64,000 nucleotides of DNA, taken from Pseudofabraea citricarpa. Taxonomy: Eukaryota > Ascomycota > Leotiomycetes > Helotiales > Dermateaceae. Below, piece by piece: positions 24,561 through 37,259 of this stretch; position 1 is the stretch's first letter; each line of letters starts with the position of its first letter. The stretch is from NCBI GenBank assembly GCA_029641185.1, contig JAPWGK010000015.1, positions 1,116,001 to 1,180,000 on the forward strand. The letters are read 5' to 3'. The position numbers were made by a program, and so were the translations under genes. Under the pieces are notes generated by a model that was not told where the DNA came from, searched no databases, and worked only from the letters and a program-made list of their open reading frames with translations.

Positions 24561-25075
24561 ATGCCGCCTCGGACATCTTCAGTCGCCGAGCACTCAAGAT
24601 AGACCGGCACTTCCGTTCTAACAAAAGACGAGTCGACATCTCAAGTAGAGCAATATGGTTTGAGGATTAGACCTCGCTTCCGACGAGGATACCCTCTATG
24701 CCCACGATATCTTTAACATTCGTACTCTCTTTCAGACGATGGCTCTCACAAAGCAGCATCGCTGTTATTCAACAACTCTAATGCCGGCGACCCAGCACGA
24801 GGCCAGCATCGGTTCATCAAGAATCAAGAGGACAACCACCATCATAATTCGCTGGAACTTCTTCCCGTGATCCCTCATCCCCGTTGACCCCATCATCTCC
24901 AGTCGCCAATCAGGACTCATACGCGGCCGACCCCCGTCCTCCAAGTTGGATTAATGCCTCTTTGGAGTCCCGGCACACGAGCGGGATTTTTCTTCGTTTC
25001 TTGCAATCTCGATTATCGACTCGATGCGCAACGCAGGTGAGAGATTTTCTGCAGAATCTTACAGTACCTTGGTGA
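24561..25075 (+). pseudogene. decayed gene relic with premature stop and frameshift
   Basis: An ATG at 24561 follows a CAA-type leader and opens MPPRTSSVAEHSR; a single TAG (24600-24602) then interrupts the frame. The same frame continues protein-like (TGTSVLTKDESTSQVEQY) to a weak donor at 24658 (GTTTGA). A strong acceptor (CTCTCTTTCAG, 24735) restores the phase into DGSHKAASLLFNNSN. That frame stops at 24885-24887, while protein-like sequence (SSPLTPSSPVANQDSY) continues in another frame to about 25030, ending at a GTGAGA donor-like site. One nonsense codon plus one frameshift suggest a broken gene. The Ser/Pro-rich product resembles the disordered end of a regulatory protein; the family is unknown. 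Confidence 0.4.
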
Positions 25076-26386
25076 TTTGCCTGCTGCATGTCTTGGTTCG
25101 GGGATTATCAGTCAGAAAGTTTATGAAAAGTAGTGACATCAGCGCCGAACTTGCGCATCTTGATTTTTATACATCTGGATAACTCTAAAGCACGTTGTCA
25201 TGGTCACTCGACGGGAAAACGTTCCGGCTTGAATGGGAATCTGAGTAATCACACGAACTTGAATGGTCCCCAGATCCTCCTTCCCTCATCCCAGGCACGG
25301 TACTTGGAGGCCTATATGCTTGCCTTCACGTAACCCGATGCTTTCTGCTATGTGTTTCCATGTAGAGCTGGAGCCTACGCGTACTCAGCTACGTATTACT
25401 TAACCACTCGGAGACTTTTCTAGAGGTTATCCTTGAGCACCATTGCTTAATCTGGTGACTGCCATGATTCTGAAATGGTAGTACAAGAGATTTTTATGCA
25501 GTCGCGGTACTTGTGGAATATTTTTCGGGCTAAAGTCTCCACGGTATAGGCAGAATAGCAGAATCATACATGTATATGCCGTACAGCGCTTCCATGCTAG
25601 GGGGGAACGAAGAACGCATGCTAGACAATAGTCTCTGTACTATCATTTAAATAGCCGCGTTAGACATAATCCCCAAACCTTTTTAATTGCAAGACACTAC
25701 TGTATTCGAGCTCGCAACGGATATACTAGTCACCGGATTCTTAGCTCTGTTGGCGGAGGCGGAGGTGGAGCAAATGGAAGTGTTGACTGGCAGGCCTACC
25801 GCAACCTACCTAGCCAGGAACAGCGTCCAAGTTTCCCTTGCTACCGCAATACGAGTAGTATGCGGAAGAGTGAGACAGAAGAATGGTGATGGATTTTCTA
25901 ACTATACAGCTACAGCAAACAATAAGTCAAGCCAAAATAGCCATGTGACCATGCACCTGATATGCCACGTAATATGCCATAACTTGTAAAAGCGATAGTA
26001 ATGAGCTATTTTTATTGCTGTAGCTTTTCTTATGTGACAAGGGTTTTTGGGGTTGTTCTGCGGGGGGAGGGGGGGTTTAAAAAGAAAAAAGAAAAGAGGG
26101 ACGTTTGTATCAAGCGATTACAATCAAATATCCCATGAGAAAATACTAGTCTGCAGTGATCTCCAAGTCAGGGCTCAAAAATAAAACCCTCACTGGTAAA
26201 TTGGAACACTGGCTAGCATTTGGCCTTATCATTAGGGATAACGCAACAAAGCCGCGGTGGACGATCCCTGCTCGCGTCACGGCGCGTTCACTACATGCAT
26301 CGCAGTTAAAAAATCTCTATCGCCAACCTGTGTCAACAGATAAAGCCTCCCCTCCTTACCAACCATAACCACGATCATCTGCGAAC
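25076..26386. other. intergenic, no intact gene
   Basis: A protein-like frame (GLNGNLSNHTNLNGPQILLP, about 25220-25330) may belong to the relic on the left. A poly-G/purine tract lies at 26060-26100. The right end is the leader of the HIT zinc-finger gene. No RNA gene was seen. Confidence 0.45.
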
Positions 26387-27195
26387 ATGTCGATTCCGGA
26401 CCAAGACCCGGCGGCGACTCACAATAGCTCTTTGATGGCCACGGAAGTAAAGCAGGCGGAAAATCCCCTCGTGCTTGAATCCCAGGCCCAGAGCGCAGAC
26501 GGAGAACCAAAACCAGTACCAGACGCAAAGCTGTGCGGTGTTTGCACAGAGAAGAAGGCCAAATACAAATGCACCCGCTGCCTGCTCCCCTAGTAAGGAT
26601 TGGACCACTTGAAATGCCCAAGGGCTGGAGCTGACCATTGACATGAAGCTGCTCAGTCGCATGCTCCACACTTCATCGTGCAAGTCACCCAGCTATCGAC
26701 ACAACGCCCGCGCCCACTCCCGAGGCAGACAAGGCTTCTCAGCCAGCGAAATCATCCTCCAGGGCTCTGGCCGGCACGGTTGGCTTCAAAGATCCCTTTG
26801 CGGCTCTTGAGAATTCTGCTCAGCTACAGGAATTGTTCAAGCTGTTTCCAAAGCTCCCGAGTCAGCTCGACGAGATATACACTGCGACACTCCCACCCCT
26901 CGACGGCACGTCCGCTGAGGCGCCGTCGACTTTCTTGCCCAGCGGTCAGAGAGGTGGCCAGCGCAAATATCCAGAGCCGTGGAACAGAGACAAGGGAACA
27001 CAGAGTGGGATTCAAGCTTTGATTAAAGCCAGGCAGGCCTATGGCAAAGATGGAGAAGGCGTCCGGGAGTTCTCACGGCTAGTTCTTAAGATTGTCTCTG
27101 GTGAGGACGACACTGCGGCGCTGAAACTGGTAGAGAAGGAGATTGCCGAGGAGAATGCAAGAATTATCTCGCAGCTACTCGAGAGCAATTCATGA
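26387..27195 (+). CDS. HIT-type zinc-finger protein (Hit1/ZNHIT3-like)
   Basis: Exons 26387-26592 and 26649-27195 are joined across a 56-bp intron that splits the zinc finger, giving 250 residues. All ligands are present: C50, C53, C62, C65 (CGVC...CTRC) and then YCSVACSTLH with C70, C74, H78 and H82. This acceptor (ATGAAG|C) is the only nearby one that completes the YCS motif in frame; the later CAG would lose it. The C-terminal part contains GFKDPFAALE and helical segments. Small HIT-finger proteins of this layout (Hit1 in yeast, ZNHIT3 in human) act in box C/D snoRNP assembly. Assignment within the HIT-finger group is tentative. Confidence 0.82.
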
Positions 27196-27800
27196 GGCAG
27201 CATCTTATCTTAAACTAAGCAAGCACAAAGCACATCGATCACCGCAGGCAAGATAAATTCTGGAGACGCATACAGTTGGTAGGGTTATTGCTTATTATTG
27301 GGCAGAGAGTATAGCTAACCAGGAACCAGGATGCCATTTACATGGCACATCTATAGGAGCCGTGATAGAATTTATAGTAAGCTGCCATTTCCACCACTGT
27401 TGGAAGAATGAGCATCAAAAGATGCCAAAAAGCCCATTGTAGCCGACGGGGCATATGATGGGGCTCGGCATTGTGCCTATGGCCATGTAGGTAGAGCGGA
27501 TGAGGTGTAGGAATAGATGCAGGTTAAGCCTTGCATTTTCTTGTACTGGTTGACGAATCGATTCCCGTCAGAAACCAATCTCTAGCAGGATCCTCGCTGG
27601 CTCTATGAGCATACGCAGCCCACTGTTTGTAGATGGCTAAACTAGTCTCAGTAACTCAATGCTCATTAGTACCCACCCCAGTGCTTGTGAATGACTCGGT
27701 GCAATACGTCTGGTCGAGGAACCAGTTCGATTTGATAAGTAGGAGGCTGAGCTTCGGTACAGTGTGACAGACCGCTCGTCTTCAAACCGTCCTGCAAACT
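27196..27800. other. convergent 3' flanks, no gene recognised
   Basis: Terminal flanks of the HIT-finger gene and of the convergent unknown gene. No open frame of note, RNA gene or repeat was seen. Confidence 0.55.
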
Positions 27801-28766
27801 TCAACTTGGATGGCGTTTAAAGCGTGCAAGAAAACTTCCCTTGCTGGCCTTCTCAAACTCTACTGGCGAGTCTGGCTGGCGAGGGCCTGAAGATCCAATC
27901 TTTTCAATCTTTACCTTCTCCTTCTTCCCTCTCAAGATCCATCCCGATTCCTTCTTCGGTAGGAATGGACTCACGCGCTCCTTGACTGTTCGCCTTCGAT
28001 CCACCCCATCATGCTCATCTCGTTGGGCCCAGTCATTCTGGTGAAATGGCTGCATCTTTTTCTTCGTATTGGGCGGCGATTCCTCTTCCTCTTCTGAAAG
28101 GAGGTCGCCTGTGCTCAAAGGCCGTGAAGACTTTCGGCCGATCAGGGTGTGCGGTTCCGATTCGAATGTTCGCTGGGGTGGTCTGTACACATCACGTTCA
28201 AGATCCACTTCGGCGGCTTCCTCCATATCACGATTCCATTGGAACTGGTTCCGTGATCTTAGGGCCTCCTGCTTGACCAGAGCTTGATCCAAAGCTTGCG
28301 TTCTCTGAAGACCTGTGAGTGGGAGACCAGTCGCTGCATCCTCCATGGTGGAGGCATGGTGTCGCAGGACTGGCTCTGCCAGCTTGTGGATTTTCCGCAC
28401 TCCATCCTGGGTCGTGGTCCGCTCAAAGGAAGAGGCAGCGACTTGAGGCACATGATGATAAACCTCCTGCTTCTGAGTCTTCGGGGCAGTCTCTGCTCGC
28501 GCGGCGTGGCGTTCTGCCCGCGCTTTCTTCTGTTGCTCCAGATGAGCCTCGAGCCGACGACTCAATTCTGCTGGATCAAAAGGCTCTCCGCTCTTCACAC
28601 GGCGCTTCCCATTCTTGGGATCACGCAGAGGGTGCGTCATTGATCGCGCAGGTTTGTTCTATTCCACGTCAGAGAGAGAAGCAGGAGTGATAGCAAGTAG
28701 ATAGCATTTTATCGGAGGACTTACATCCGGTCTTGCAAGAATCGGAAGTGAAGTTAATGTGACCAT
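27801..28766 (-). CDS. conserved-looking charged protein, unknown function
   Basis: A 14-codon first exon (28766-28725, MVTLTSLPILARPD) splices in phase across a 66-bp intron (donor GTAAGT at 28724, acceptor AATAG) to exon 2 (28658-27801), giving 299 residues. A shorter model starting at the ATG at 28640 is also possible, but the in-phase upstream exon is convincing. The protein is highly charged: RDPKNGKRRVKSGEPFDP, a Glu/Lys/Arg/Ala-rich helix, YHHVPQVAASSFERTTT, an acidic EEEEESPP tract, and a C-terminus ending GSFLARFKRHPS. I believe it belongs to a family widespread in filamentous ascomycetes, but I cannot name a function. Confidence 0.7.
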
Positions 28767-30440
28767 GTCGAGAGCGAGAGGTTGTATCTCGCGCCGTTCC
28801 TATGTTAAGAAGAGGGCGAGCGTGGTGGCATTCGGTGGTACCAGACTTCTGCGCAACAGGGCACGAATTTCACAGGACACAAGGGGGGCGCATACGGGTG
28901 TGGTAGTGGGAGAATACAATGGGATGGATTCTGCGCGTCCGGCAGAAGAGAAGAGGGTGCAGCGGGAGTAGTATACTTAAGGGAGAGCGGGCGACGAGGG
29001 GGAGGAGCGCCACGAAGCAAGCCATGCGATCCATGGAAAGGCACGAAATGCATGCCATGGGGAAAGACGCATGCGAGAACAATGTATGTCAGTTGTTATG
29101 GATTCGGTCAGGCGCGCGGTGTATCCCAAATGAGCATCGCAGCCATGGATACGAAAAGAAGCAGGGAGGCTGCCATGCCAAGACCAGCTCTGGATTCGGC
29201 ACCGTGACCGTTTTCCACGCCCGCTGCAACGCAAAATACTTGGTCTAGCCAGGTCGAGATGCAGGTGACATGTTCTAGAACTAGCGCCGTTTGGTGTCAT
29301 TCAGGAGCAGGAGCAGGAGCAGGAGCCAAGTTCGGCAGCTCCCCAGGATTTCTGTTGTTGGTTGCTCTGTAGCTCTCTCACACTTTCACTTTTTCTCTCC
29401 CTCTCTCTCTCTCTCTCTTCCTGCTCTTAAGCGCTCACAGCCTGCATCTAATCAGCCCAGTTGTGCATCTACTCAAACCCTTGCTCTCTCCACAAGCATA
29501 AGATCAAAATAAGGACTCTTCAAGATCGACCGGCACATCGAACATTCATCAATAATCACACCATCCATGCTCTTCACCACCAACCAGCCCACTTGGGCAC
29601 ATCGGCTAACTTACAAGCTGGTTTATCTATCTGTTGTGCCTGGCTTTTTTCCCCACCACGCACGCTGTCCTTTCCCCTTCGAGCCCCGTGGTATCTTGTC
29701 GTCATGAGTTCTCGTGACATGGAAGCTCATCTGTCGTGTGTTGTGAGTCGTGACCTGAATCATGGTCGCTCGTTGTTCACCTATCCTACCCCCGCCATCA
29801 CCACGGCTCTCGCCTGCTGTTGCTGCAGCTGCAATGCAATGCGCCGTACGGAAGCACTGCAGCTCGACAATTCTAGCGACGCACGAATAAAGCAGCGAGC
29901 CAGCACACCGACGTCACAGTCATTAATATTGACCACCATGGAAGCACCCATTGTTTACTGCTTGTGGCCACCTCCGCCTCCGAAACCCCCTCCCTTTGTC
30001 TACGGCTACGACGTGACGAGAACAATGAGAGAACAGGAGAGCCTCAGCAGCTAGTCGCACTTCTAAAAGTTAGACCTGGTGGAAACACGGCAAAAGGGGA
30101 ATCCTCAATCAGACCGGACTCGGCCGAGGCTAATGGTGGGTGTACACTGTACACAGACACTACAGACCACAGACTCGCTCTCGAAGATGGCGCGGGGAAT
30201 CCTTGCTCCCTCCACTCACACGACCATCAAATATTGGAGACTTGGCCGAACCGGGCACTTGATAGCCATTGTTTTTTTCATGGGTGCGCACCTTACTCCG
30301 GACGGGGAGTGTCGATCAGTGACAGGCCTCGTAGAAATAAAGAGGCTTCCCTCCTACACCTCCCTACCTGACATGCCCCCAGACCAAGTATTCCAACCCC
30401 CTGAAGGCCAACGAGATATTCCAGAGTGGCGCGTACAGTA
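28767..30440. other. non-coding, CT-rich on the plus strand
   Basis: Several plus-strand open frames (such as 29461-30054) are low-complexity and show no family features. The segment 29370-29600 has the look of a promoter plus leader (CT tract, CAAG/ATCAAAATA, CAATAATCACACC) but is not followed by a convincing coding exon. A non-coding transcript is possible. Confidence 0.45.
29396..29418. repeat. (CT)n tract
   Basis: A nearly uninterrupted CT dinucleotide run, of a kind often found in fungal promoters and 5' leaders. Confidence 0.85.
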
Positions 30441-33293
30441 GCTGAAGTGCTTTCCCTTGAAGATCTTCACATCAATCTAACTTTCACATGCTACTTCAAA
30501 TGTACTTGATAGCCTAACTTTACTCGAGTAGGCAAAAGCCAAAAACTGGTGATGTTATCACCAGCTTCTCGTTTTATGGCGGGCACGGCGTTTTGTCTGA
30601 GCAGCTACTATCTAGCAAATTATAATATATCCTCAAACCAGCTGTTGCTAGACCTCTCATCAGTTGACTGTATCGGTTCTCCACTGCGTCAAGAACCGAC
30701 CAGCAATTCAACCAGCCTTGATTAAACATTCCCTGGCTTTAAAAAATAGAAATAAAAATAAACAAAAGGCTCCGTCTACTGTGAGCATGCCCGCGTTCCC
30801 ATGAAGATTAGCATAGCCCAGATGCGCTTGATAGTCCAAGACACGGACAATTACATAAGAAGGTAGCTGGAGTTGCAGCATTCAAGTATCGAGTATCTTG
30901 CTTCAGTCTTCAAGTAGGGTAAGTTTTAGATATCGCTGCATGGCGGTATATAGAGGCAGATAACAGAAGGCTATGCTTGATTGACACCGTGCTGAGTTAA
31001 TTAGAAAAATCGTGTTCGCAGAGCAATCGGTCTTTAGGACGTTGAAAAATGTATACATATATAATAATTAAAGATTAACGTTGTAACTCCACACCCTATA
31101 GCATGCATGACACGAAGATTATCTTTAACGATGTTAACATCCTGACAGCTGGAAAGGTAGAAGGAGTTTTACAGGAAAGCAAGTAAGAGAAAATAAAGAG
31201 ATCCCGACAAATACAGGTATATGATTATATGACCCTTAGTAATACAGACCGAGGTTTTGCGAGATGCTAGCCCTACTCTTACTTTTGTGCGTCTCCAATC
31301 AGAAAGGAGACATCATAGATATTTGAGTAACTTGCTAGTCAAACCAACGTTGTATCTCACTCCATACAACAGGTTTGATAGCACAGGGGACACAAATAAC
31401 TGGTTATTTGAACTGAACCCTCGCTTAAAAGAATTGCTTATGATACCTAGTTATGCTCTTGAGTCTCAACTTTTCATCGGCCATGCTTCACTTTAAAAAT
31501 AGGTAAGATAAGCACGATATATTTCACAGCAAATATGACCGTTGGTTTAGAATTTGGTTTCAATATTAAAATGCTCTGTTATTCCAATTATAATAAGTGG
31601 GCACGCAACCGAGGAGAGCATACATTTTCGCCCGAGAGATTATGCAACCACAACTGCAGAAGAATTAAAGGATAGTGTCGGTTGCAAGAATAAAGCTCGA
31701 GCATATGGAGGATGAATAATTGGCCAAAGATAAAACTCTTATACTGGTATTTAAGATGGCTTATATAAAAGCAAGATTCCAATTCCTGCTACCCGAAAAT
31801 CTTTACACGTTCAAGTTTTAAGACTTACGATTATAATTTAAGAGCAATATACATGAAAGTTATCTTCAAACTTGAATGATGTAATGATGTTTTGAAAAAA
31901 ACAGTAAAGAGTGTGAAGACATAATGTTTAAAAGTATGCAATATTAACATCCCTAGATTTATAAAGGTAAGAATAACCCTTTGCTCCAGGCATTACTGAC
32001 AGTAAACAGTCAAAAATAAATCCAGGATAAAAATTGATTCTGAATTATTTGATTAAATCATTCATCGGAAATTAAGATTATGTAAGAAGCAGGAAGTAGA
32101 AGAACTCGTTCAGTACATAGAATCTTCGGTCCGAGGAAGAGAGTATTGGCTGTGTTGTATCAACAGCATGTCAGTATGTGAATATGATTTTCGAAACACC
32201 ATCCGAGGTTCCATTGATAGCAGTGTCACTATCGAAATAACCATATACACTCAAGTCCCTGATAAGCCTAGCAAGCTTTGTACCAGGGACCTCTTATACC
32301 TTATAGTTCCGTGCTAATATTCATTAGCGATAGAAGCCAAATACTTTTGGCTCGCAAACTAGTCAACTTCATGGTTCAGATCTCTTATGGCATGCTGGCT
32401 TTGAAACAGCTTTTGCTGAAATCCACTTGCCTTTTGTTTCAGTCTTACAAGCCGGCTATCAAGTTTCAAGGAATTCGTATGAAAATAGAAGTTTCCTCAC
32501 TAATCATTCATAGTTGAGATCAATATACTGTCCTCTTATAATATTTCACTGCTAGTAGTTAGCAGGGTTGAAACCTCTTCACATAATGTGAAAAGACTCC
32601 GTTATTGTAATAGCACAAAACATACACCGAAGAAGCAACCTAAATCGAAAGCTCTTGTTAAAAGCTTCGGTGGTTCAGCACCATCTTTGAAATTCCCATT
32701 TTGTGCTGTCTTTGTGACCTTGGATAAATTTCGCCCAGGCACCACAACAAGAAAAGAACAACTAATATTTCTTATAAGTGTTCGAATTTCGTGCGAGGGA
32801 CAACCGCAAGTTAGATGATTTTGAGCCTCGGCCAAGATGCAAAATACAAGTACAAAACTCACGTGTAGAGGTTTGGGGTTTAGATTGGTGCTTTTGTCCG
32901 AGTCCAATGGATCTCGCCCGTGGTGTGTGGGACGGCTAAAAACAAGACAACTGCCTGTACCACCACGGTGTATGAGATCCCCACAATGACACCTTTCGTT
33001 ATATATTCATGCTGCTTGTGTCTCTGCATCACTCTCTTTCCCTCCGCGATGACCCAATGACCACCTATGCCAGCAATCCAGCAGTGCTGTAAACCCCGGG
33101 TCGGACACGCTCACCACTACCACACAGTAGTTCATGGCACACGAAGCCGCACCGCAGCAGTACAGCTACAGCTACAGCATGTCAGTTTCTCGCAGGCTGA
33201 CCACCATTCCGACAGTTCTGCGTGTTGCCGAGTCGCATTGTTACTGTACAGGGCCACCTTGTTTTAGACTTTAAATTATTATGGGGATACGCC
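30441..33293. other. AT-rich gene desert
   Basis: About 2.8 kb of AT-rich sequence, densest at 30,480-32,600, with many stops in all frames and no recognisable transposon protein. The last 400 bp are less AT-rich and form the promoter of the RasGEF gene (CTCTCTTTCCCTCC near 33030). Confidence 0.5.
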
Positions 33294-36200
33294 ATGGATG
33301 ATCTACTGGCCCGCAATAGCAGCACGGCCAGCACCTCGCAGCGCACACGGAGATCATCGAAATCACGGATTCCCCCAAGTTCGACGTCAACGTCGCGCTC
33401 AGAGACGCGTGGAGCAGACCGTGAAGCATATCACTACAGCAGGACAACCGCAGGCTCAGCGACCTCAGTACCACGCAGTTCCCGCCCTACCCTCATCTCT
33501 CGAACCCTCTCCGCCCCCCTCAGTACCGCGAGGCCCCCGGTGATATCGATCGAAGAAGGCATCCATGCGCATAGCCAAAGAGATTCTATAGTTTCCATCA
33601 AGGACGACCCGTTCTTCCGGAACTACCAATCGCCAAACACAGTGTCGCTCGCGAGGGAATTGAGGTCGGCAACCTACGTGGAGGGGCTACATGGAGCGGA
33701 CGAGGAGGAGGAGAAGGACATTGTTATTGCTCCACCACCACGATCCAGCAAGAGACCTGTTGGAGGCACCTCAGCGCCCGTTCCTGTATGTACTTCCCAC
33801 CCTGCGATCCTCCCTTTCACCCGGTCTATCTGTGGTTCTGTGATCAGATTTGCTGAAGTATGCCATGCAATATAGTCTTCACTGTCGAGCACTGGAATGG
33901 CAGACATAAATATAGCCGTCATTGGCAGTGGTGGGGTTGGTAAAAGTACTCTGGTACAACGAGCGTTCGGTCTACGTACCATACCCACAACGATCACTTC
34001 GAGTCAGCGCATGTCGGTGGATGGTGTTGTATATACAGTCACACTGGTTGAGCTGGACCTCGAATCATTTGACATAGTCCCAGACCGACGAATTCAGTGG
34101 CCGAAGCAGATAAATGGTCATGTAGTCCCGCGCATGGATGGTGCTCTCCTCTTGTACGATGTTATGAACAGGGAGAGTATCGCGGAGTTGCCGCAGACAT
34201 TAAGTAAGTCTCCGGAACTGAAAGGATGCTGTGACGAGTGCCGATGATTGCCAATGAGTTGTGCTGATGTCTTAGATGCCCTGGTAATTTCTTCCCTGCC
34301 CACAATTCTTGTATCTTGCAAATGCGATAATCCCGAGAATGCTCGTCAAATCGATGTCGAAAGCATGGAATCCGCGTGTTTATCTTGTGTCGAGGCTCTA
34401 AAGACGGCTGCAAATGCCCCAGAAAGCGCAAGACGATGTCTTTCTTCTATTCTGAGAGCTATTATGGCACATAGAAGTGGTCAGTCAATCCTCTCTTATG
34501 TGCCATCACACTTCTCCTGTTGTATCCCAAATGTCCACTGGCCAACTGCTTGCTTATTGGGCTATTGGCTATGCGACGAGTATTTCACCCCCTTTGCAAG
34601 TTTTTGCTCTCTAAGCATTACCACCAATCGTAAAAGGTTTAATCTCATGTTGTGGTAATAACTTATGCAATATCGATTAAATGTGAAAAGTTATGATTAT
34701 AAAGCTAATTTTCTCCAGGCCAGTCAGGGCCTTTCGCAGACGTACCTGGACCGCGACGGCGAGCCATTTCCTCGGCGCATCTGGAGAAGACAGTTGATCC
34801 AGGCATCACACGACCTTTAAGTCAGCAGTCGAAACACAGCCGTGCCAGCTCTGAGTTCTCTCTTCTAAAGGGGTTTCCATCACCACCATTACCCTCCCCC
34901 CGTGGTCAAGGTCTCACATCTCGACATCAGCCCAGCAGCCGCACCAACCTTCATCACCAATTTACTCTACCAGATCCACATGACGCTCCTCCACTATCTG
35001 CTCACCCAGCCTTCAAGCAGGACAGCTTTCAGGGCTCGTCAGATTCTGGAGGTAGCTCCAATTTACCCCAGGGACCAAGTCTGTCAATGCCATCACCAGG
35101 TCTTGGAAGGATCGTTGACAATTCTTTTCTAGATACGGAAGAATCCGACATTGATTCATCATATCGTTATTCTGACGATGTCCCTATTCTCCAGCGAGGC
35201 GATGATAACATGTTCGATAAGCCTGCCAAGATCGCAGGCGTCACGTTTGACGAGCTTGTGGACCGTCTACTTAGCCAGAGTATGTCTAGAGCAGACGCAA
35301 ATTTCTCGGATATCTTTTTGTGCCTATATAGAAAGTTTGCAGCCCCTGGAGAACTCTTTGCTGCCATCCTCAATAGACTTGATAAGATTGCAGAAGATAA
35401 GAACATACATTATCTGACGCGCACTGCCACGCAGTTGCGAATAATTACGGTTATAGCAAAATGGGTTTCAAGTTATCCAGGCGATTTTGCTAGTCCAACA
35501 ACAAGCCGCAGACTGGATAGTTTTATTCGACATCTATCTGCAGATCCTGTCTTCGCTGCTGCTGCACAGGAAATGCGTATCCAGCTTCATTCACGTGTGG
35601 TCGTGGATGATGATACTGACTGGGCTCGTACGGATGCTGATGTTGATAGCGAAGCAAATAGCACAGCAGAGTCTATCCCTCCTTCTCCAGTGCGTCGTAA
35701 GACAAAATCTGGCGCTGAGATCGAGGACGAAGCTGGTAACTTGAGTCTAAATGATGAAGCTGGCGAGAACGATGAGCGCAAAGAATCTGGTGTTGATTCG
35801 GCCACTTCTCCGCGTTCTACATCACCTACCCAATCACTTGCACCCTCTTTTCATACAGTAGAAGATTATGAGAGAGAGGCCGCTACCATGGTCCCAAGGC
35901 AAACTTTGCCTTTGACGAAATTTCGGTACCACATTTTCATGGACACTCCGGATGATGACATTGCAGATGAGATGACCAGGATTGACTGGGTGATGTTTTC
36001 TTCAATACGCCTTCGAGATTTAGTACGCCATGTCAGCCTGCCTTTGGAACTTAAAGAGAAATCAAAGAGCTTGGCTAATGTCAATCGAATGATCAATCAC
36101 TTCAATCATATTGCGAAATGGGTCGCTAATATGATCCTAATGCGGGACAAAGCTAAGCACAGAGCTCAGATGCTTGAGAAATTTATGGCAATTGCCTTAA

Positions 36201-36763
36201 AATTACGCCAGCTGAACAATTACAACAGTCTCGCAGCTGTTCTGGCTGGCATAAATGGCAGTGCTATCTGGCGTCTTAACCAGACTCGAACTTTAGTTCC
36301 CGCGGAGGTTCACAAACGCTTCTATCGGCTTGTGATGCTCATGTCACCACAGAAGAGTCACTTTGCTTATCGTTTAGCGTGGGAGAACTCATCACTTCCG
36401 CGGATACCATTCATCCCGCTGACTCGAAGGGACCTGGTGTCAGCAGAAGAGGGAAGTCGAACTTTTGTTGGAGTAAACGGAGAACGGATCAATTGGAAGA
36501 AGTTTGAGATTCTGTCGGAGGTCATCTTGCCAATTATGAAGAGCCAAGTGGTTCCCTATCCAAACCTTCAGCGCCATGAGACCGCCCGGGAGCTTATTCT
36601 GGATTGCAGGATGCCTACCGATGACGAGGTGAGTTGCAGAGAATTGAGTTTTTGCGCAAGACTAATTACCAGTTAGGAAATCTATCAAAGGAGTATACAA
36701 GTAGAGGGGTCATCTGGGACAGTGGAATCAGGGAAGAAGAAGTTCCCGTGGTTCAAAGCTTAG
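33294..36763 (+). CDS. RasGEF with N-terminal degenerate Ras-like GTPase domain
   Basis: Five exons: 33294-33785, 33876-34203, 34276-34479, 34719-36628 and 36677-36763. All phases agree; total 1,006 residues. Residues 1-164 are Ser/Arg/Pro-rich. A Ras-like domain spans about 172-340: P-loop GSGGVGKS (181-188), GALLLYDVMNRESI, and ILVSCKCD (about 284-291) where Ras has NKxD. No DxxG (switch II) motif is visible. After a disordered linker come RasGEF-N (VTFDELVDRLL from about 516) and the catalytic CDC25 domain (about 760-985: IDWVMFSSIRLRDLV, FNHIAKWVANMIL, AVLAGINGSAIWRL, IPFIPLTRRDL). The protein should exchange GDP for GTP on Ras or Rap-type GTPases. The Ras-like part may be regulatory. Confidence 0.9.
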
Positions 36764-37259
36764 AGTTTATATACAACACCAACTGCAAATGATCAATCTA
36801 TGAGTTGCAGTTGCCTTGGAGTAGCTTGATTGGCTGCCAGGGTCATGTGTTTGAAATATGTGGTATTTGGCGTATGAACGAAAGCATATATGGGAATCTG
36901 GGTATCGGCGTTTGTTGTTCTGCGTGCTTTCACATACCCATTTGTTGATTCTGATTTTTGAGTTATGGAACGAAGGATGGCCTTGTGATGCATCAAAACA
37001 TCGTCACCATTCAAGTACCGAATAAATATTGCACAAATATCTGACACATAAAAACTTGCAACTGCTTAGTAGACTCCTTTTCCTAAGATTATAAAAGCTG
37101 CTTGTGAGTGACAGTGAAAAACGATCTTTTTGTAGGCATAGGATTAGATGCTGGATCTATGAATATTGATTCTCCAAGGTGTTCCAAGAGTCGTGCCGTC
37201 GGTTTCAGTTTATTGGAATATGTATTAGAATAAGACAAATTGCGTCAACAAATACCAAG
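36764..37259. other. intergenic, no gene recognised
   Basis: 3' flank of the RasGEF gene and upstream flank of the tRNA gene. Nothing else was seen. Confidence 0.55.

Noticed and set aside
29461..30371. Overlapping plus-strand open frames of 120-197 codons
   Set aside because: No protein-like pattern; several frames are open at once and the composition is CT/CA-rich. Treated as leader or non-coding DNA.
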